NCBI GenBank assembly: GCA_023150375.1
Contig: JAKLLA010000016.1
Span: 62,001-126,000, forward strand
DNA length: 64,000 nucleotides
Direction: 5' to 3'
Source of the DNA: Burkholderiaceae bacterium
GTDB lineage: Bacteria; Pseudomonadota; Gammaproteobacteria; Burkholderiales; Burkholderiaceae_C
How positions within the stretch are numbered: the first letter of the stretch is position 1; each line of letters begins with the position of its first letter. Below, in pieces: positions 59,140 through 64,000 of this stretch. A program made the translations under genes and the position numbers. The notes beneath the pieces were generated by a model, which saw nothing but the letters and a program-made list of their open reading frames with translations, searched no databases and was not told the origin of the DNA.

Positions 59140-60519
59140 TCAGAAGACATAGACCGCGCCGGCACCGACCCAGTTGCCGTTCTTGGCGGCACGGGAATCG
59201 ACGTTCGTGAACGAGCTGTTGCCCGGCATCGACATCGGCGACAGCCCGCGCTGGCGGTAGTTCACCGTGCCGGCCAGGCCGTAGGTCTTCAGGCCGTTGC
59301 GGAAGTCGTACTCCAGGCCCAGGGTGTTGATCAGCGCGTGGTTGCTCTGACCGCGCTCGCTCGGGTTCTTCGTCTTGGCCTGGCCGAGGAAGAGCATGCC
59401 GGTGTGCGCGGTCCAGTTGCCCATGCGGTAGCGCAGGCCCAGCGTGCCGTCCAGCGAGCGGGCCGCATAGCCCGGGCTGTCGATGTCGCAGCGCGAGGGC
59501 ACGGCCTCCTTGCAGAACCAGTCGACGTTGAAGGGGTTGTTCCACTGCGCCAGCGCGCTGCGGTCCTCGGCCGGCGGCACGGTCATGCGGGCATAGGCGC
59601 CGCTCCAGCGGTTGTGGCGCAGGCCGCCCAGCAGCTCCCAGCTCGGGTCGAACTGCCAGCGCGCCATCAGCATCGCGATGCTCTGCCCGGAGCCGCCCAG
59701 CTTGGCGTCGTCGCGCGGGAAGGGGGTCAGCCCGGTGAAGGGGCCCTGCCCCCAGGCCGAGGGCGTGCCGTTGCGGCTGTCCTGGTAGATCATGTCGACG
59801 ATCAGGCCTTCGCGGTAGAACTGTGCGTAAAGCTCGACGAAGCGCGGCTTGTTCTTCTTCCAGCCCGAGGCCCCCCGGTCGTAGGTGACCTCCAGCACCA
59901 GGTCGCCGACCGACACATCCAGCGGTCGCGAGGTATAGCGCAGCGCATGGCCGAGCAGGCCGTAGCCCGCCCCGCTGGAGGCCCAGGGCGAGGCCAGCCC
60001 GATGTCGCTGCCGAAGGGGTAGTCGGCCAGGCTCCAGCTGCGGCTGAGCATCGCGCCCACCGCCAGCCGGCCGTAGTCCTCGTGGCTGACGTACAGCGCC
60101 TTGTCCCACCAGAAGCCGGGAATGTCCTCCTCGCCGTCGCGCCAGCGCTTGCTGAGCAGGCCGCCCACCTTGAACCCTTCGGGCAGGTCGAACTTGACGC
60201 CCAGGTAGGGCTGCAGCAGCGTCACGACCTCGCTGCGGGTCTGCAGGCGCGCGCCGGGGATCAGCGCATCGGCCCAGATCTTCTGCTTGTCCTCGCCCGG
60301 GTTGACCGCGCAGTCCGGACACTGGTTGTTGCCGCGGGTGAACTCGACCTTCGCGAAGCCGGTGAGCGAGAACGGCCCGAAGTCGATCGCCTGGGCCGAC
60401 GCGGCCAGGCTGCTCAGCAGCACGGCCGCCACGGGCCGCCATGAAGGGCCGGCGCGGCGCCGCGCCGGCGTGTTCGGCGCCCGGGCGGGCGACGCAGGAG
60501 CCTGGGGTGGGAGGTGCAT
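59140..60519 (-). CDS. Outer-membrane porin of the beta-glucan locus
   Basis: A 459-residue outer-membrane barrel. The signal region is WRPVAAVLLSSLAASAQA. The mature part starts IDFGPFSLTGFAKVEFTRGNNQCPDCAVNPGEDKQKIWAD, with a disulfide-capable CPDC, and runs as many amphipathic strands. It ends VGAGAVYVF with terminal Phe. Strands such as RFVELYAQFYREGLIVDMIYQ and WTAHTGMLFLGQAKT support a porin. It is first in the minus operon, right behind operator 2, so it probably brings oligosaccharides into the periplasm in place of a SusC/D pair. The exact porin family is not certain. Confidence 0.78.
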   Translation of the reverse strand: MHLPPQAPASPARAPNTPARRRAGPSWRPVAAVLLSSLAASAQAIDFGPFSLTGFAKVEFTRGNNQCPDCAVNPGEDKQKIWADALIPGARLQTRSEVVTLLQPYLGVKFDLPEGFKVGGLLSKRWRDGEEDIPGFWWDKALYVSHEDYGRLAVGAMLSRSWSLADYPFGSDIGLASPWASSGAGYGLLGHALRYTSRPLDVSVGDLVLEVTYDRGASGWKKNKPRFVELYAQFYREGLIVDMIYQDSRNGTPSAWGQGPFTGLTPFPRDDAKLGGSGQSIAMLMARWQFDPSWELLGGLRHNRWSGAYARMTVPPAEDRSALAQWNNPFNVDWFCKEAVPSRCDIDSPGYAARSLDGTLGLRYRMGNWTAHTGMLFLGQAKTKNPSERGQSNHALINTLGLEYDFRNGLKTYGLAGTVNYRQRGLSPMSMPGNSSFTNVDSRAAKNGNWVGAGAVYVF

Positions 60520-60554
60520 GATGGATGGGTCGAGGCGGGCTCGGCGATCATGTT

Positions 60555-60568
60555 TGAAAGCGCTTTCA
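60555..60568. promoter_or_regulatory. LacI-type operator 2, upstream of the porin operon
   Basis: TGAAAGCGCTTTCA, identical to operator 1. It is 36-49 bp before the porin start, in the divergent gap between porin and GH81. Confidence 0.85.
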
Positions 60569-60714
60569 CAGAATAGTGGCCTGCACCGCCGCGGTCAACG
60601 GCCAGCCCCCCGTGTTTTCCCGCGCCCGGCCCGGCCGCAGCGTCCGGCGCCTGTGCGCCGGCCGAGTCGGGTCCGGATCCGCCCCGGACGAGGGTTTCCC
60701 CGGGGACGAAATTA

Positions 60715-60728
60715 TGAAAGCGCTTTCA
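60715..60728. promoter_or_regulatory. LacI-type operator 3, upstream of the GH81 gene
   Basis: TGAAAGCGCTTTCA, identical to operators 1 and 2. It is 67-80 bp before the GH81 start. Operators 2 and 3 are 160 bp apart centre to centre, close enough for DNA looping by a tetrameric LacI-type protein. Confidence 0.85.
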
Positions 60729-60794
60729 GAATCCTTCCTGCCGATTGCCGACAGGCCCAGGGCGCCCCGGGGCGCCTGCCGTGAGGACGCCGCG

Positions 60795-63125
60795 ATGAAC
60801 CTCTCTTCCCTGCTGCGCCGGCCCCTGTGGGCCGGCCTGTTCGCCCTGCTGCCGCTGGGCGCGGCGCTGACCGGTCCGGCCACGGCGCAACCCCTGGCCG
60901 TCGGGGCCGGCCAGGTGCACCTGGCGCCCCGGGGCAAGGACCGGCCGCCGCCGCGTGCGCCGTGGCGAACCGAGGCCATGTCGAAGCAGGCGGTGCCGAC
61001 CAGCCAGTGGTACTCGACGCTGGTCTTCAACCCGAAGCCCGACCCGATCTACGCCCAGCCGCTGGCCTTCCGGACCACCGCCGCGGGCCTGGAGATGTCG
61101 CTGCCGCGCAAGCGGGTGGTGCCCACCGAGCGGCAGGACGTCGAGATCCACTACCCGCACGAGGCGGCGCTGATCTTGCGCCCCGAGGCCTTCGAGCCGG
61201 AGCCGGCGAAGCTGGCACGGGTGTCCGACTGGGCCATCGACATCGGCCTGGCCCGCGGAGCCGACCAGCTCCTGGCCACGGTGGCGCATGGCAGCCCCTA
61301 CGCCTACTTCCGCCTGAGCCGCGGCGATGTGCGCATCGACCTGACCGAGGCCGGCGAGCGTGCGAGCGCGAGCACCGACCCGCGCACGCTGCTGCTGCGC
61401 GTGAAGGGCCAGACCTTCGCGGTCTTCGGCCCCACCGGCGTGCGCTGGGAGCAGGCCTCGGCCACGCGGTGGATCGGCCGGCTGCCGGCCGGCGCGGGCT
61501 ATTTCTCCGCCACCGCCCTGCCCGACGACCGGCCCGAGACCCTGGCCCTGCTGGCCCGCCATGCCTACGCCTTCGTCCAGGACACGCAGGTGGAAGGCCG
61601 CTACGACCCGGCCACCAGCATGGTGCAGACCACCTTCACCGCGACGGTGCAGGTCATGGAAGGCCCCGACCACGGCCCGCTGCTCGGCCTGTACCCGCAC
61701 CACTGGCACGACAACGCCTCGGTGGCCGGCCGGCTGGGCCCGGCGTACGACACCGTGCGCGGTCCGCTGCACCTGCTGGCCGCCGCCAGCTTCCAGACGA
61801 CCCGGCCCTACCACGGCTTCGTGCCGCACTGGCCGCGCCTGAGCGAAGGGCCGCGGCTGGAGGAGCTCAACGACCACCTCGAGCGCGACCTGCGCCGCCG
61901 CCGCGAGCTGATCCCGGCGCGCGAGAACGCCGACAACTGGCGCGTCTCGGCCTACTGGCAGGGCAAGGGCCTGACCCGCGTGACCCAGCTCGCCGCCATT
62001 GCCGAGCAGCAGGGCAACCTGGCCGCGCGCGACCAGCTGCTGGCCATCGCCCGCGAGCGCATGGAATGGTGGTTCGGCGGCCGGGCCGCCCGCAGCTACC
62101 TGCACTGGGACCAGGCGCTCGGCGCGGTGGTGGCCTACCCGGACGAGTTCTTCCATGTCGAGCAGCTCAACGACTTCCACTTCTGGTTCGGCTACTGGAT
62201 CCGCGCGGCCGCCGAGATCGCCCTGCGTGACCCGGCCTGGGCCGCCCCGGAGCGCTGGGGCGGCATGGTGGACCTGCTGGTGGCCAACATTGCCAGCACC
62301 GACCGCAGCCGCACGAAGTTCCCGCGGCTGCGCAACTTCGATCCCTACGAGGGCCACTCCTGGGCAGTGGGCATCGGCGGCGCGGGCGAGTACGGCGCGC
62401 TGGGCAACAACCAGGAGTCGTCCAGCGAGGCGCTCAACGCCTGGGCCGGCCTGATCCTCTGGGGCGAGGCCACCGGCAACCCCGCTGTCCGCGACCTGGG
62501 GGTCTACCTGCTCACCACCGAGATCGATGCCATCGAGCACTACTGGTTCGACCTGCACCGCAAGGTGTTCGCGCCGGAGTACAAGAACGTCGAGACCAGC
62601 ATGGTCTTCGGCGGCAAGTACGCGCACAACACCTGGTGGACCGACGAGCCGCGCCAGATCCATGGCATCAACCTGCTGCCGATCGCCTCCTTCTCCACCT
62701 ACCTGGCCCGCGACCCGGCCTTCATCCGGCGCAACCTGGCGGCCATGGACGAGGAAAGCGCGGCCTACCGCAAGCGCGGCAGGCTGCCGCCCAACCCGCC
62801 GCCGGCCGACATCTGGCAGGACATCTTCGCCAAGTACCTGGCGCTGGCCGACCCGGCGGCAGCGCTGGCGAGCTGGAACCCCAACGGCAGCATCGAGGCC
62901 GGCGACACCCGCACCCACACGCTGCACTGGATGCTCAGCCTGCAGGCCCTGGGCACCCCCGACCTGACGGTGCGCGCCGACACGCCGCTGTACGCCGTCT
63001 TCAGGCGCCCCGACGGACAGCGCAGCTACCTGGCCTACAACGCCGGCAAGGCGCCCCTGAAGGTGACCTTCAGCGACGGCCGGGTACTCGAGGTGGCACC
63101 GGGCACGCTGGGCCAGCTGCGTTGA
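60795..63125 (+). CDS. GH81 endo-beta-1,3-glucanase, secreted
   Basis: A 776-residue exported enzyme. The signal peptide is MNLSSLLRRPLWAGLFALLPLGAALTGPATAQ. The N-terminal beta-sandwich begins PTSQWYSTLVFNPKPDPIYAQPLAFRTTAAGLEMS. The (alpha/alpha)6 catalytic part has LNDFHFWFGYWIRAAAEIALRD with D460, and HSWAVGIGGAGEYGALGNNQESSSEALNAWAGL with E541 and E545, the GH81 signature. It should cut beta-1,3-glucan such as laminarin endo-wise outside or in the periplasm. AGGA lies before the ATG. It is transcribed divergently from the porin operon. Confidence 0.92.
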   Translation: MNLSSLLRRPLWAGLFALLPLGAALTGPATAQPLAVGAGQVHLAPRGKDRPPPRAPWRTEAMSKQAVPTSQWYSTLVFNPKPDPIYAQPLAFRTTAAGLEMSLPRKRVVPTERQDVEIHYPHEAALILRPEAFEPEPAKLARVSDWAIDIGLARGADQLLATVAHGSPYAYFRLSRGDVRIDLTEAGERASASTDPRTLLLRVKGQTFAVFGPTGVRWEQASATRWIGRLPAGAGYFSATALPDDRPETLALLARHAYAFVQDTQVEGRYDPATSMVQTTFTATVQVMEGPDHGPLLGLYPHHWHDNASVAGRLGPAYDTVRGPLHLLAAASFQTTRPYHGFVPHWPRLSEGPRLEELNDHLERDLRRRRELIPARENADNWRVSAYWQGKGLTRVTQLAAIAEQQGNLAARDQLLAIARERMEWWFGGRAARSYLHWDQALGAVVAYPDEFFHVEQLNDFHFWFGYWIRAAAEIALRDPAWAAPERWGGMVDLLVANIASTDRSRTKFPRLRNFDPYEGHSWAVGIGGAGEYGALGNNQESSSEALNAWAGLILWGEATGNPAVRDLGVYLLTTEIDAIEHYWFDLHRKVFAPEYKNVETSMVFGGKYAHNTWWTDEPRQIHGINLLPIASFSTYLARDPAFIRRNLAAMDEESAAYRKRGRLPPNPPPADIWQDIFAKYLALADPAAALASWNPNGSIEAGDTRTHTLHWMLSLQALGTPDLTVRADTPLYAVFRRPDGQRSYLAYNAGKAPLKVTFSDGRVLEVAPGTLGQLR

Positions 63126-63240
63126 GCACCCGTGAACGAGCCGGCTGCGACCGGCGGCGCCTGACCGCGTTCACGCGGGCCTCAGGGTAAGCCACGATCG
63201 AGCGGCCTTGCGCCCCCCACCGACAGGCACTAAGCTTCTT

Positions 63241-63254
63241 TGAAACCGCTTTCA
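63241..63254. promoter_or_regulatory. LacI-type operator 4 (one mismatch), upstream of the Ig-repeat lipoprotein
   Basis: TGAAACCGCTTTCA differs from the other operators at one position in the left half-site. It is 73-86 bp before the lipoprotein start and extends the regulon beyond the window edge. Confidence 0.75.
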
Positions 63255-63326
63255 TAGCGCTCTGCGACAGCCTGCCCCGGCAGACGGCCGCCCTTCGCCG
63301 CCCTTCTTCACCCAGGACGTCCCACC

Positions 63327-64000
63327 ATGACCGCTTCCCCGCTCCGTCCGCCCCTCAGCGCCCTGGCGCTCGCGGCGACCCTGATCCTCTCGGCCTGCGG
63401 GGGCGGTGACGCCTCGCCGCCGGCCGAAACCACGCCGCCCACGATGAACATCGCCAGCAGCGTGATCAGCGGTGCGGCAGCAGGCGACGTGACCTTCACG
63501 ATCACCTTCAGCGAGGACGTCGGGCGCAGCTTCACGGCCGACGACGTGGCGGTCAGCAACGGCAGCAAGGGCGCCTTCACGCGCGTGAGCAGCACGCAGT
63601 ACACCCTGGTGGTCACGCCGGCGCCCAACAGCACCGGCAGCATCGGCCTGACCGTGGCGGCCGGCAGCTACGAGGACCCGGCCGGCAACCGCGGCGGCGC
63701 CGCCTCGGCCAGCCAGGCCTTCGACACCCTGCCCCCGGTGGCCACGCTGACCAGCAGCGCCGCCGGCAGCACGGCCAGCGGCGACGTGACCCTGACCTTC
63801 AGCTTCAGCAAGGACGTCGGCAGCAGTTTCGATGCCGACGATGTCGCGGTCACCGGCGGCAGCAAGGGCACCTTCACCCGCGTCGACGGCAGCCGCGCCA
63901 CGCTGGTGGTCAGGCCGGATGCCGACTCGGCCGGCAACCTGGAGATCAGCGTCGCCGCGGGGGCCTTCGCCGACGGCGCCGGGCGCAGCAACACCGCGGC
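63327..64000 (+). CDS. Lipoprotein with bacterial Ig-like repeats (partial, 3' end outside window)
   Basis: The first 224 codons are present. Cys24 lies in LILSAC, then GGGDASPP. Two tandem Ig-like modules of about 90 residues follow: PPTMNIASSVISGAAAGDVTFTITFSEDVGRSFTADDVAVSNGSKGAFT and PPVATLTSSAAGSTASGDVTLTFSFSKDVGSSFDADDVAVTGGSKGTF. AGGA precedes the ATG. Such repeats usually space a catalytic or binding domain from the cell surface. With an operator of the glucan regulon upstream, a glucanase or glucan-binding domain further on is likely but not visible. Confidence 0.85.
   Translation, partial: MTASPLRPPLSALALAATLILSACGGGDASPPAETTPPTMNIASSVISGAAAGDVTFTITFSEDVGRSFTADDVAVSNGSKGAFTRVSSTQYTLVVTPAPNSTGSIGLTVAAGSYEDPAGNRGGAASASQAFDTLPPVATLTSSAAGSTASGDVTLTFSFSKDVGSSFDADDVAVTGGSKGTFTRVDGSRATLVVRPDADSAGNLEISVAAGAFADGAGRSNTA

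Overview
The window is about 70% GC and carries single-copy genes typical of Burkholderiales (Betaproteobacteria): tolB-pal-cpoB, dapA-bamC, parE/parC, lolC/lolD, recJ, coaBC-dut, bolA and msrB. Gene content and order suggest the Leptothrix/Rubrivivax/Ideonella/Sphaerotilus neighbourhood. That placement is inference from gene content, not from a marker-gene comparison.

Layout. Positions 1-3.5 kb: minus-strand branched-chain amino-acid ABC genes (partial LivH-type permease, periplasmic binding protein) and an acyl-CoA synthetase. 3.7-7.7 kb: msrB, yciB, bolA, a parvulin foldase, a DUF1624-type membrane protein and a thioesterase. 7.8-11.9 kb: a four-gene cluster resembling PilB/GspE, PilM, PilN and PilO, in which the ATPase has lost the Walker A lysine. 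11.9-12.5 kb: an intergenic region with five hairpins ending in a minus-strand terminator, a candidate small RNA. 12.5-20 kb: a UbiM-like hydroxylase and parE / OmpA-like / coiled-coil / parC on the minus strand. 20-38.9 kb: housekeeping genes including an MFS permease, dapA-bamC, roxA, slyD, dut-coaBC, a TonB-dependent receptor, lolCD and recJ. 38.9-42.3 kb: a gene-poor patch with possible antitoxin relics, ybjQ, a HEAGH membrane protein, a methyltransferase with a disrupted start, a rhodanese and three tRNA-Lys genes. 42.3-46.2 kb: tcdA and tolB-pal-cpoB.

The most distinctive region is 48.2-64.0 kb, a locus for beta-1,3-glucan (laminarin-type) breakdown. It encodes a LacI-family regulator; a plus-strand operon GH16 - GH17 - GH17 - GPH-type sugar symporter; a minus-strand operon of outer-membrane porin - GH17 lipoprotein - GH94/GH149/GH161-clan phosphorylase; a GH81 endo-beta-1,3-glucanase; and the start of an Ig-repeat lipoprotein. 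Four copies of one 14-bp palindrome (TGAAAGCGCTTTCA, the last with one mismatch) lie upstream of these units at 49401, 60555, 60715 and 63241, and I found it nowhere else in the window. This points to one LacI-controlled regulon. A consistent model, which is inference, is: GH81 and surface proteins cut polymer outside; the porin admits oligosaccharides; the GH17 lipoprotein trims them in the periplasm; the symporter imports them; and cytosolic GH17/GH16 enzymes plus the phosphorylase finish the job, conserving some energy as glucose 1-phosphate. There is no SusC/SusD pair.
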